The notes: generated by a model not told the origin, from the sequence alone. Positions 1 to 6,025 are shown, counted from the first letter of the stretch. The stretch is 10,040 bases of DNA from DATHCB01 sp035319765 (GCA_035319765.1 DATHCB010000011.1:1-10040), one strand, 5' to 3'. Made by a program: numbers and translations.

Positions 1-951
1 AGGAAGGCTAAGGCAATAAGCAGCAGGAAAGAAGTCTTAAACCTAGCTAAAGGTTCGCTAGAAACAAAAACGAAAGAGTTCGTTCAGTTGACCGAAGAAG
101 TCACAAACTTGCTCGAGAAAGAAACTGGACAAATCGGAGATATGCTGATTCAAGGAAAACTAGTAACCATTGAACCCGAAGGCGAAGCAGTCATAATTGG
201 CGACGTTCACGGAGACCTAGAAAGCCTGATGCAAATCCTCGACGATAGCAATTTCATAGAACAAGTTCAAGAACCAAAAGACATCTTTCTAATCTTTCTC
301 GGAGACTACGGAGACCGGGGACCCCATTCGGCAGAAGTCTATTACGTTGTACTCAAACTGAAAAGTCAATTTCCCAGAAACGTCATACTCATGAGGGGTA
401 ATCACGAAGGTCCCGAAGACCTGTTAGCGCAACCACATGACTTACCGAGTCAATTTCAGCAACGATTCGGTAGCGAGGGTGAAGCAGCATACTCCACGAT
501 CCGGAGATTGTTCAACCAACTAAGCACAGCAGTCTTAGTGAAAGACCGCTATATCCTCATCCATGGAGGTTTTCCAACTGAAGCTGGCTCCCTCAACGAT
601 TTAGCCTATGCTCATGAGAAGCATCCGAAAGAAGCTTTCCTTGAAGAGATGCTCTGGAATGACCCGGAAGAAAACACGATGGGAGCTATTTCTTCGCCGA
701 GAGGCGCGGGAAAACTCTTTGGGAAGGATGTAACAGAAGCCTTTCTAAGAAGATTTGGAGTCAACGCGTTAATTCGCGGTCACGAGCCAACACTTGAAGG
801 ATTCAAACTAAACCATGACGGGAAGATTCTAACTTTATTCTCACGAAAAGGAGAGCCTTACTACAATGAAAACGGCGCCTATTTGCTAGTGGACTTCTCA
901 GTAAAAACAAGAAACGCCGAGGAACTCCTGAAGTGGGTTCATAAATTCTAA
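1..951 (+). CDS. PPP-family serine/threonine protein phosphatase (5' end outside window)
   Basis: Metal-dependent phosphoprotein phosphatase of the PPP (PP1/PP2A-like) superfamily, cytosolic, expected to remove phosphate from Ser/Thr residues. Numbered from the TTG at 88, the metal and catalytic motifs are GDVHGD (38-43), GDYGDRG (72-78), GNHE (104-107), WND (190-192), a PP1/PP2A-like SPRGAGKLFG (203-212) and RGHEP (230-234), with a further metal-ligand His in HGG (159-161). The full catalytic set is present. The frame stays open from 88 back to base 1 without any ATG, GTG or TTG and without a stop. Those codons give a charged helical stretch (EVLNLAKGSLETKTKEF) that runs smoothly into the domain, so the true start is probably upstream of the window and 88 is only the first possible internal start. 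It ends in TAA at 949-951. The family call is secure; the substrate is unknown. Confidence 0.93.
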   Translation, partial: RKAKAISSRKEVLNLAKGSLETKTKEFVQLTEEVTNLLEKETGQIGDMLIQGKLVTIEPEGEAVIIGDVHGDLESLMQILDDSNFIEQVQEPKDIFLIFLGDYGDRGPHSAEVYYVVLKLKSQFPRNVILMRGNHEGPEDLLAQPHDLPSQFQQRFGSEGEAAYSTIRRLFNQLSTAVLVKDRYILIHGGFPTEAGSLNDLAYAHEKHPKEAFLEEMLWNDPEENTMGAISSPRGAGKLFGKDVTEAFLRRFGVNALIRGHEPTLEGFKLNHDGKILTLFSRKGEPYYNENGAYLLVDFSVKTRNAEELLKWVHKF

Positions 952-1077
952 AAAAGTAGCGCGCGCGCAAAGCAAGACCGTGATTTGTCGCTTTCTGAAC
1001 TGGACCTGGAAAAGTGTGAACTTGGTGTAAGATATGAACGCGACTTCGATGGGATTTTTGCTCGAAACGCAACACAT

Positions 1078-1085
1078 CTATAATA
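1078..1085 (+). promoter_or_regulatory. Possible TATA box for the RimK-like/fdhD unit
   Basis: ctataata lies in the 165-base spacer after the phosphatase gene and about 35 bases before the start of the ligase gene. The implied transcription start (about 25 bases downstream) falls close to the SD, so placement is uncertain. Nothing else was recognised in this spacer. Confidence 0.25.
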
Positions 1086-1116
1086 GACAAACAGCAGTTC
1101 TGAGGGAGGAAACTTG

Positions 1117-1995
1117 TTGAGAATAGGAATAATTACGAGGAACGAAAATGGATGGTGTACAGCCCAATTAAGGCGCGCAATGGAAAAATGCGAAGTCACG
1201 CCGTTTTGTTTTGGTTTTTCACAACTAGTAGCCCGCATCGGTAATCCTTCACCTGCCACTGTCCGCAAGAAGGACATTACAAAGGAATTGGATGCCTTAA
1301 TCTTGCGCCCGATAGGACGAGGCTCTCTAGAGGAAATTATTTTCCGCATGGACCTTCTACAGAGGCTTCAACGCCTAGGCACCGTCATAGTCAATCCGCC
1401 TTCAGCAGTTGAGCGGGCCGTGGATAAGTTCTATACGGTCGCATTGCTGGAGGAAAGTGGTATTGCCGTGCCTCGCACTGTGGCTACGGAAAGCGCTGAA
1501 GAAGCGCTAGAAGCGTTTTCTGAGTTGGGCGGTGATGTTGTGGTGAAGCCTATTTTTGGCTCCAGAGGCATCGGTTCCACACGAATTTCCGATCCAGAAG
1601 TGGCCACCCGGGTTTTTCGTACACTAGCGTTTCACCACATGGTTCTCTATGTTCAGGAGTTTGTGCGTCACGGAGTTTCGGACATTCGTGCCTTCGTCGT
1701 AGGCGACCGTGTGGTTGCTGCCATGCGTCGTGTGGCAGGAGGATGGAAAACCAACGTGAGCCAGGGCGCCAAGCCTGCCCTGTTGAAGTTGGATGGAAGT
1801 GTAGAACGGTTGGCAGTTAATGCGTCCAAAGTGATAGGATGCGGAGTAGCTGGCGTGGATATCCTCGAGAGCGAGAAAGGCCCTGTAATAGTTGAGCTGA
1901 ACAGTCAGCCTGGATGGCGGGGTCTGCAGTCAGTGACAGACGTAGATATTGCGGATGAGGTTGTAAGGTTTGTCTTGTCGAAGTTGAAGAGGTAG
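1117..1995 (+). CDS. RimK-family ATP-grasp alpha-L-glutamate ligase (MptN/CofF-like)
   Basis: ATP-dependent carboxylate-amine ligase of the RimK family. Archaeal members add glutamate to tetrahydromethanopterin (MptN) or coenzyme F420 (CofF). The N-terminus MRIGIITRN is typical. In residues numbered from 1117, RPIGRGS (64-70) leads into the pre-ATP-grasp region, VNPPSAVERAVDK (92-104) precedes the ATP-grasp domain, VVVKPIFGSRGIGS (141-154) carries the ATP-binding Lys and glycine loop, and VELNSQPGWRG (259-269) holds the metal-binding Glu and Asn. Start choice: TTG codons stand in tandem at 1114 and 1117. The strong SD gggagga (1104-1110) is 3 bases from the first and 6 from the second, favouring 1117. 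The next gene starts 6 bases after the stop, so it is probably co-transcribed with fdhD. The link to methanopterin is inferred from similarity and context; another glutamylation substrate is possible. Confidence 0.88.
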   Translation: MRIGIITRNENGWCTAQLRRAMEKCEVTPFCFGFSQLVARIGNPSPATVRKKDITKELDALILRPIGRGSLEEIIFRMDLLQRLQRLGTVIVNPPSAVERAVDKFYTVALLEESGIAVPRTVATESAEEALEAFSELGGDVVVKPIFGSRGIGSTRISDPEVATRVFRTLAFHHMVLYVQEFVRHGVSDIRAFVVGDRVVAAMRRVAGGWKTNVSQGAKPALLKLDGSVERLAVNASKVIGCGVAGVDILESEKGPVIVELNSQPGWRGLQSVTDVDIADEVVRFVLSKLKR

Positions 1996-2001
1996 AACAA
2001 C

Positions 2002-2799
2002 ATGCATAGGGTTAAGATTACGAAACTGGACGTCATTGAAGATAAACGTGAGCGGCGAGTAGACGTCGTGGCCGAAGAGGCTCCGTTGCACGTTTTTCTG
2101 GATCAAACGCGTGTGGTTTCGTTTCTTTGCTCCCCAGACAAGTTGAAGGAACTAACAGTGGGATTCTTGTTTTCAGAGGGTTTTCTACACGGGTTGGACG
2201 AAGTTCAGGAGGTGCGTTTGGAAGATAACAGTCGATGCTTCGTGACGCTGAAAAGTGCGGTAGATGTGAAGAAACGTTTGGAGCTTGTTCAGCCCTTTGG
2301 CAGATTAGTTATCTCCGCCTGCGATTCCGCGGACTTGTGGCCTTTTGCTAAGCTAATTGACAGAGTTAAGGGTTTAAGGGTAGAGAGTGGGACCGTCGTC
2401 AGCGCGAAGGTAATCGCGGAGTGCGTAAGAGAACTGAATAGTTTAGCTGAGATGTACAAACGCACTGGCGGCGTGCACGTGGCTTCTTTGAATAGGATTG
2501 ACGGCAGCTTGGTCGCCGCTGCCGAGGATGTTGGAAGGCATAATGCAGTGGACAAAGTGATAGGCGTAGGAGTTCTCGGGCGTCTGGATTTTGAGGAGTG
2601 TTTTCTAGCGTTGAGCGGCAGGTTGAGTTGGGACGTTGTTTTGAAGTGTGCACGCGCGGGTATTCCCGTAGCTGCTTCTCGTGGTGCAGCTTTGAGTGGT
2701 GGTGTTGAGGTGGCGCGGCGATGCGGCGTGGGTTTGGTAGGTTTCGTTCGAGCGGGCCGAATGAACGTCTATGCCTGCCCTGAGAGAGTTAAATTATGA
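2002..2799 (+). CDS. fdhD: Formate dehydrogenase accessory sulfurtransferase FdhD
   Basis: FdhD passes sulfur from a cysteine desulfurase to the molybdenum/tungsten bis-pterin cofactor of formate dehydrogenases and is required for their activity. Family motifs: EEAPLHVF (25-32), LTVGFLFSEG (51-60), TGGVHVASL (155-163), the signature EDVGRHNAVDK (175-185), LSGRLSWD (204-211), AGIPVAASRGA (219-229) and a C-terminal GFVRAGRMNVY (247-257). At 265 residues it has normal length. Oddity: the catalytic loop reads SACDSADLW, with one cysteine (C107) where the E. coli enzyme has C-X2-C (Cys121, Cys124). ATG start with gaggt SD (1989-1993) inside the end of the preceding gene, 8 bases upstream. It is tightly coupled to the RimK-like gene. 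No formate dehydrogenase gene lies in this window. Its coding strand is strongly G-rich relative to C. Confidence 0.93.
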   Translation: MHRVKITKLDVIEDKRERRVDVVAEEAPLHVFLDQTRVVSFLCSPDKLKELTVGFLFSEGFLHGLDEVQEVRLEDNSRCFVTLKSAVDVKKRLELVQPFGRLVISACDSADLWPFAKLIDRVKGLRVESGTVVSAKVIAECVRELNSLAEMYKRTGGVHVASLNRIDGSLVAAAEDVGRHNAVDKVIGVGVLGRLDFEECFLALSGRLSWDVVLKCARAGIPVAASRGAALSGGVEVARRCGVGLVGFVRAGRMNVYACPERVKL

Positions 2800-2867
2800 G
2801 AGTCTGTGATGTGGACAATGTCGTCGGTAGTGCTTAGTTCAAATGCTATCCGAATTGACAATGCGGA

Positions 2868-3308
2868 ATGAATACGTGTTTGAAAATATTGTTTGTGTGC
2901 TCCGGGAATAGTTATCGAAGTCCCGTAGCCGAAGCCCTAATGCGTAAATACGCTCCTAGAGGTGTGGACGTGGATTCGGCAGGTACCTCGCCAATCACCT
3001 GGATTTCAGAACATGCAAGACAATTCTTGCAAAGAGAAAACGCTTCGAAATATCTTAAGACGCATCCTGAAGGAATCGAGACGAGGCGACTTCGTGACTA
3101 CGACCTTATCGTCGCAATGGAGATGAGGCATAGATTTTCGATCTTACAACAGTGTCCAGAGTGTGCTGACAAAATCGAAGTTTGGAACATCGACGACCCA
3201 TACGACACATCGGCGGAGTACGAGGAGGAAGTGTACCGACAAATAGAGTCAAAAGTAAAAGAACTCGCTGTGCGCTTAAGCAAGAAATCACTGCCAAGAA
3301 TCGGCTAA
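2868..3308 (+). CDS. Low-molecular-weight protein-tyrosine phosphatase
   Basis: Cytosolic phosphatase of the LMW-PTP/arsenate reductase fold. The P-loop CSGNSYRS begins with nucleophile C11, giving C-X5-R with R17 and then S18. VDSAGT (35-40) is the usual beta-strand segment, and the general acid is expected in DDPYD (109-113). The length of 146 residues is normal. Thioredoxin-coupled arsenate reductases of this fold need two further redox cysteines near residues 80-90, and none is there (remaining Cys at 4, 96 and 99), so a phosphatase is more likely than ArsC. ATG at 2868 has no clear SD; an in-frame TTG at 2880 would give the more typical N-terminus MKILFVCSGN. It follows fdhD by 68 bases on the same strand and is probably in the same transcript. 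The substrate is unknown. Confidence 0.9.
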   Translation: MNTCLKILFVCSGNSYRSPVAEALMRKYAPRGVDVDSAGTSPITWISEHARQFLQRENASKYLKTHPEGIETRRLRDYDLIVAMEMRHRFSILQQCPECADKIEVWNIDDPYDTSAEYEEEVYRQIESKVKELAVRLSKKSLPRIG

Positions 3309-3324
3309 AGAACCGCAAGATAGC

Positions 3325-3365
3325 TTTTCAATTCGAATCATTCTTGCATCTTCATCTATTTTATT
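3325..3365 (+). terminator. Pyrimidine-rich terminator region after the phosphatase gene
   Basis: A stretch rich in T and C (cttttcaatt, cattcttgcatcttcatc, tattttatt) starts 17 bases after the phosphatase stop codon. Archaeal transcription commonly ends at such T-rich tracts without a hairpin. It separates the RimK-like/fdhD/phosphatase unit from moaE. Confidence 0.4.
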
Positions 3366-3429
3366 GAAACAGACCTCGCTGAAAGGACTCGGCTTCGAGA
3401 TCTCTATGAAAAAAACTTTTCGTGGAAAG

Positions 3430-3437
3430 AATAATAA
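3430..3437 (+). promoter_or_regulatory. Possible TATA box for moaE
   Basis: The AT-rich ataataat lies within aaagaataataatgtt, about 50 bases before the moaE ATG. A transcription start 25 bases downstream would leave a short leader containing the aaggag SD (3470-3475). Assigned by position and composition only. Confidence 0.3.
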
Positions 3438-3487
3438 TGTTCGGCGAGGACAGTGTCTGATTAACGCTTAAGGAGCGCACGTTACAA

Positions 3488-3952
3488 ATGGTCAAACACA
3501 GCGGGATTCATGATAAGGGCACGTTTAACTTATCCGATTTGATGAGCGCGTTAAAGGCTAATCCAGATTTTGACAAAGCAGGAGCTGTTTCACTTTTCAT
3601 TGGCGTTGCTAGAGGCGAAACCAAAGAAAAAGAAGTCGTCAGCAAACTGGAGTTGGAAGCGTACTCAGAAAAAGCAGATCAGATTCTTCAAGGAATCTGT
3701 GAAGAACTAAGCAAGAAGCCTGGAATCATTGACGTGCAAATCCATCACCTTGTAGGAACATTCGACATTGGCGAAGAACTCGTTTACGTGGCAGTTGCAG
3801 GCCGCCACAGAAGCAACATTTTTCCGATCCTGCAAGAGGCGGTCGAGCGCTACAAACACGAAGCACCTATCTTCAAGAAGGAGTATATAACTGACAAAAG
3901 GGGCGCTGCTAGATCCTACTGGATTGAAGAAGATGAAAACAAGCGCACGTAG
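3488..3952 (+). CDS. moaE: Molybdopterin synthase catalytic subunit MoaE
   Basis: Large subunit of molybdopterin synthase. With thiocarboxylated MoaD it converts cyclic pyranopterin monophosphate to molybdopterin by inserting two sulfurs. Family features in order: GAVSLFIGVARGE (32-44), matching the strand and loop that in bacteria read like TFVGTVR; LELEAYSEKA (54-63); HHLVGTFDIGEE (86-97); VAVAGRHRSN (101-110); and the active-site segment RYKHEAPIFKKE (121-132). K123 and K130 have the same seven-residue spacing as the catalytic Lys119 and Lys126 of E. coli MoaE. The length of 154 residues matches the family. ATG start with aaggag SD at 3470-3475, 12 bases away. MoaD is not in the window. 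It sits 180 bases after the fdhD-containing unit, consistent with a local pterin-cofactor neighbourhood. Confidence 0.93.
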   Translation: MVKHSGIHDKGTFNLSDLMSALKANPDFDKAGAVSLFIGVARGETKEKEVVSKLELEAYSEKADQILQGICEELSKKPGIIDVQIHHLVGTFDIGEELVYVAVAGRHRSNIFPILQEAVERYKHEAPIFKKEYITDKRGAARSYWIEEDENKRT

Positions 3953-4003
3953 TTTATGGTGAATGGATAGCTCAGTGGAAACTCAACCTGTAGGCTAATG
4001 GAG

Positions 4004-4022
4004 CAAAGAAAAAAACTAAAAA
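4004..4022 (-). terminator. T-rich terminator at the end of the L40e transcript
   Basis: On the minus strand this reads gtttttagtttttttcttt, with runs of five and seven T. It lies about 117 bases after the L40e stop codon and overlaps the stop codon of the cysteine-rich micro-ORF. It is a typical archaeal T-tract terminator. The rest of the spacer between moaE and L40e (3953-4138) shows no further recognisable feature. Confidence 0.5.
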
Positions 4023-4108
4023 CCTAGCAAAAGGAACGATTCGGCGTTTCTCAGGCAAGCAACAGAATAATCGTAACAACCAGTCTTGCACGCGTTATAA
4101 CAATCCAT
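4016..4108 (-). CDS. Candidate 30-residue cysteine-rich micropeptide
   Basis: A 30-codon ATG-TAG frame begins 30 bases after the L40e stop codon on the same strand. The peptide opens MDCYNACKTGCYDYSVAC and has cysteines at 3, 7, 11 and 18, so four of 30 residues are Cys; the C-terminal part ends SFLLLGF. The spacing could suit metal binding or disulfides, but no family is recognised. Against it: a frame this short is common by chance, and the only purine-rich SD-like stretch (aaagga) directly abuts the ATG, too close for normal initiation. A TTG four codons upstream has no SD either. In its favour: same strand as L40e and a T-rich terminator exactly at its end. Treat it as a candidate only. 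Confidence 0.25.
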   Translation of the reverse strand: MDCYNACKTGCYDYSVACLRNAESFLLLGF

Positions 4109-4138
4109 TCCTTTTGCCAAAATATGGGGAGATAACTT

Positions 4139-4300
4139 TTACTTCACTATTTCTCTCTTTTTCCACCGCAGATTCCGACCTCGACATTTGCGGCACTTTA
4201 CAGCGGTACCAGCATTGCGCGCGCCACAATCTCGACAAATCTTAACAAACAGTCTGCGCTTCTGCGCAATGGCCTTCTTTATCGGATCGGTAATCGGCAA
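4139..4300 (-). CDS. rpl40e: 50S ribosomal protein L40e
   Basis: Small zinc-ribbon protein of the large ribosomal subunit, the archaeal counterpart of the ribosomal part of eukaryotic ubiquitin-L40 fusions. The gene encodes 53 residues, the usual archaeal length, beginning MPITDPIKKAIAQKRRLF. The zinc ribbon is formed by C22-X2-C25 (KICRDCGARN) and C36-X2-C39 (KCRKCRGRN), followed by a basic tail NLRWKKREIVK. The start is TTG, read on the minus strand at 4300-4298, with SD aaggtg (4309-4314) 8 bases upstream; the stop is TAA at 4141-4139. The gene is short enough to be missed by automatic ORF calling with a length cut-off. Other reading frames across this stretch on the plus strand are shadows of it. 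It lies downstream of a small membrane protein gene but has its own promoter. Confidence 0.95.
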   Translation of the reverse strand: MPITDPIKKAIAQKRRLFVKICRDCGARNAGTAVKCRKCRGRNLRWKKREIVK

Positions 4301-4341
4301 CCGTCAGACACCTTGTGACGCTACGATTCACGCCAAGCGCA

Positions 4342-4357
4342 TAAATATACCTTTCCC
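4342..4357 (-). promoter_or_regulatory. BRE/TATA promoter of the L40e gene
   Basis: On the minus strand this reads gaaaggtatattta: a purine-rich BRE-like gaaagg (4357-4352) directly upstream of the TATA box tatattta (4349-4342). A transcription start about 25 bases downstream, near 4320, would give a leader of about 20 bases containing the aaggtg SD. This is one of the best archaeal promoter matches in the window. The stretch between it and the next gene (4358-4526) holds nothing I can identify. Confidence 0.6.
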
Positions 4358-4526
4358 ATTAAATAGCGCAAATATTGGCAAAAGCAATGACATGCTGCAG
4401 GACGAGCGAATCTGAAGCTCTGTGTCGAAACAGACTTTGCACAGAAGCATGCTACGAATTAAACCTATCTCTTATACCTCACTCGGTGAAAGATCAACCC
4501 ACGGTCCGGTTTTCCTTCCTAGGTCC

Positions 4527-4757
4527 CTATTCTTCCTTTTCCTTAGCAATGATGAGCAAAATGCCTACCACGAAAAAAAGAGCGCCCGCACACAGGAACA
4601 AGCCAGGAACGATCGTAGGCAAACTTGGAACAACGCTGCTCAACGTCGAATAACTCGTGTACGTATAATAAAAGAGGATAAAGCCCACGAGGATTATCAA
4701 TATTGCAAAGAATTTTTCGCCAATTTCTAAGCCCGCTGGCTCTTCCTCACTACTCAT
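4527..4757 (-). CDS. Small two-helix membrane protein, unknown function
   Basis: A 76-residue protein, not recognised as a named family. It has an acidic N-terminus (MSSEEEPAGLEIGEK), a hydrophobic helix around 16-33 (FFAILIILVGFILFYY), a polar Ser/Thr/Tyr-rich loop of about 15 residues, a second helix around 49-71 (VPGLFLCAGALFFVVGILLI) and the charged tail AKEKEE. Both ends probably face the same side of the membrane. Start: ATG with SD gaggt (4764-4768) 6 bases upstream, a good signal for a real gene. A TATA-like cttttaaa on the minus strand (4804-4797) is about 40 bases upstream of the start. It follows another two-helix gene by 150 bases and precedes L40e. Confidence 0.75.
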   Translation of the reverse strand: MSSEEEPAGLEIGEKFFAILIILVGFILFYYTYTSYSTLSSVVPSLPTIVPGLFLCAGALFFVVGILLIIAKEKEE

Positions 4758-4796
4758 TGCTGAACCTCTTTTTGTCCTTTGTAGTCTATTCCGTAG

Positions 4797-4804
4797 TTTA
4801 AAAG
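4797..4804 (-). promoter_or_regulatory. Possible TATA box for the 76-residue membrane protein
   Basis: cttttaaa on the minus strand. A start 25 bases downstream would leave a leader of about 15-20 bases that includes the gaggt SD at 4764-4768. Composition and spacing only. Confidence 0.3.
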
Positions 4805-4907
4805 AATTACTTAAGCATACGTTCTAACGTGGACCGGTATTCTAAGGCTTTAAGAGTCGCCCATTCAAAGAAGCGTTTGCCTCGATCTTGACGATCCCGT
4901 CAGAAGG

Positions 4908-5123
4908 TTATTTCTCTTCGTAAACATTGAGGAAAAGGTACAGTCCAATTATGAAGAGTATTACGCTCGTGAGCTGTAGATAGGGAAATTTTATAAAATG
5001 TCTAAGGACGATGATCATGTATGAAGGCCCTGCAAACATCAAAACCACGGAGAGGAGTATCCAGAAAGCCTGTGCCCACCGTCCACTCGTTAGTTTCTTG
5101 AAGAATGCCCGATTCCTTAGCAT
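4908..5123 (-). CDS. Small two-helix membrane protein downstream of the PAC2 gene, unknown function
   Basis: A 71-residue protein with no recognised family. It has a basic N-terminus (MLRNRAFFKKLTSGR), a first helix around 18-40 (FWILLSVVLMFAGPSYMIIV), a short basic/aromatic loop (RHFIKFPY), a second helix around 47-66 (TSVILFIIGLYLFL) and the end NVYEEK. The positive-inside rule puts the N-terminus and perhaps the loop in the cytoplasm. Start choice: an ATG at 5144 would add MYREGHY, but it has no SD, whereas the ATG at 5123 has gaaggg (5135-5130) at 6 bases. A TATA-like attaatatt (5169-5161) would place transcription start near 5138, between the two, again favouring 5123. The PAC2 stop codon is 54 bases upstream, so read-through from PAC2 is also plausible. 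Confidence 0.7.
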   Translation of the reverse strand: MLRNRAFFKKLTSGRWAQAFWILLSVVLMFAGPSYMIIVLRHFIKFPYLQLTSVILFIIGLYLFLNVYEEK

Positions 5124-5177
5124 GTAATGCCCTTCGCGATACATGCAAAATGTGAGAGTGAATATTAATGCTTTTCC

Positions 5178-5822
5178 TTATAGCGCTTCCTTTACTTCTG
5201 TTCCTAGGATTTTGTTCAAAAGCTTGAAAACCTCTAGACCGGCGCCTTTGTCTGCTCTCATTCCCGTGGTTGAACCTAGCAGGCAGATGCCGTCGAGGCC
5301 CCTTTTCTTGGCAAGTCCGAGGAGAAGACCCGTTCCGCCCATTATCCGTCCCTTTCCGTAAATGACGGCTCCTTTTTCCGTTGCTTCCTTCGTGAGAGCA
5401 GGTGAAGTCGCAGCTACGTAGACTTCTTTCTTAGGCGCAGTCACTGGTACACCGCCCATCACGACTAGAAACTGCACGTCGTACTCTTGTACGTAATCCA
5501 GAATTTCGCTGCACAGTTCGTAATGTGCAATTACATCGTCCAACGAGGGTTGAGTATCGCCGGTCAGTATGATAAGATTTCGTCTCTCAGTCGCAGAAGC
5601 ATAAAACTCGTAGCGTGGAGGCCGACAGATTCCTTCGGAGTTAATCAGAACGTAATCGGGAAAGAGAGGCGAGTAAAGCGCTGCAAAAGGCTTGGCGCCC
5701 GCGAATTTTATCAAGAGCCTTGTCGCGATCTTGCCGACGTTGCCGAAGCCAGGCAGCCCAACGACCAACGCGGGTTGCTTGAGGTTTGGCCTATTTAGCT
5801 GATGAAAGTACGTTTTGTCCAA
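5178..5822 (-). CDS. PAC2-family (proteasome assembly chaperone-like) protein
   Basis: Member of the PAC2 family, whose eukaryotic relatives chaperone 20S proteasome assembly; the archaeal members are widespread and their exact role is unsettled. The 214 residues show the N-terminal glycine loop VGLPGFGNVGKIA (21-33), YVLINSEG (57-64), LTGDTQPS (86-93), VVMGGVPV (120-127), IMGGTGLLLGLA (160-171), and a helix after GMRADKGAGLEVFKLL (187-202) where the family usually has D-X2-A-X2-V-X3-L. The length is somewhat short for the family (often near 240). The only in-frame start after the upstream stop (5840-5838) is TTG at 5822, with SD ggtgag 9 bases away. It leads a minus-strand cluster with a small membrane protein gene. 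The family call is firm; the function is only inferred. Confidence 0.88.
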   Translation of the reverse strand: MDKTYFHQLNRPNLKQPALVVGLPGFGNVGKIATRLLIKFAGAKPFAALYSPLFPDYVLINSEGICRPPRYEFYASATERRNLIILTGDTQPSLDDVIAHYELCSEILDYVQEYDVQFLVVMGGVPVTAPKKEVYVAATSPALTKEATEKGAVIYGKGRIMGGTGLLLGLAKKRGLDGICLLGSTTGMRADKGAGLEVFKLLNKILGTEVKEAL

Positions 5823-5885
5823 GGATGCACGCTCACCCTAAACACTGTAGCATCGTCTATAGGCTTTTCGCATTGTTCACGATAA

Positions 5886-5897
5886 GTTTTTAAAAGA
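5886..5897. promoter_or_regulatory. Near-palindromic TATA element between the PAC2 and tRNA-Met genes
   Basis: agtttttaaaag in the 124-base divergent spacer reads as a TATA-like sequence on both strands. On the minus strand it would start the PAC2 transcript near 5862, leaving a leader of about 40 bases with the ggtgag SD. On the plus strand it would start a tRNA precursor about 29 bases before the mature 5' end. A second AT-rich site, aatttatg (5924-5930), is closer to the tRNA. Which is used cannot be decided from sequence. Confidence 0.4.
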
Positions 5898-5946
5898 CAC
5901 AACTCTAACTACTACACCGCAGAATTTATGCATGGGCTTTTAAAGA

Positions 5947-6025
5947 AGCGGGGTGGGGTAGCCAGGTTTAACCCGCTGGGCTCATAACCCAGAGATCGGT
6001 TGTTCAAATCGACCCCCCGCTACCA
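5947..6025 (+). tRNA. Initiator tRNA-Met (CAT), CCA encoded
   Basis: Full cloverleaf. Acceptor stem AGCGGGG (5947-5953) pairs with CCCCGCT (6015-6021). D stem GGGT/ACCC (5956-5959, 5971-5974). Anticodon stem CTGGG/CCCAG (5976-5980, 5988-5992) with loop CTCATAA and anticodon CAT at 5983-5985. Variable loop AGATC. T stem GGTTG/CGACC with one G-U pair and loop TTCAAAT (6003-6009). Discriminator A at 6022, then encoded CCA (6023-6025). The A1-U72 pair and the run of G-C pairs (GGG:CCC) next to the anticodon loop are the marks of archaeal and eukaryal initiator tRNA, distinguishing it from elongator Met and Ile2 tRNAs that also carry CAT. There is no intron. A T-run (6029-6034) follows as a likely terminator. 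The 3' end overlaps the kinase gene on the other strand. Confidence 0.97.

Noticed and set aside
803..1349. Two minus-strand frames across the phosphatase/RimK-like junction
   Set aside because: They run antisense to well-supported genes on the plus strand and carry no recognisable domain.
2868..3308. Arsenate reductase (ArsC) identity for the LMW phosphatase
   Set aside because: The additional redox cysteine pair of thioredoxin-dependent ArsC is missing, and no other ars genes are nearby.
3961..4040. tRNA-like D-arm sequence (atagctcagtgg) after moaE
   Set aside because: No matching anticodon arm, T loop (TTCRANY) or acceptor pairing could be found downstream on the plus strand, even allowing for an intron; probably chance.
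4188..4730. Three overlapping plus-strand reading frames of 75-102 codons
   Set aside because: They lie antisense to L40e and the 76-residue membrane protein, have no SD or family resemblance, and their composition is explained as shadows.
4889..4902. Hairpin tgacg-atcc-cgtca a few bases after the stop of the 71-residue membrane protein
   Set aside because: Only five pairs and no adjacent T-run on the minus strand; archaeal terminators usually rely on T tracts, so the call is not supportable.
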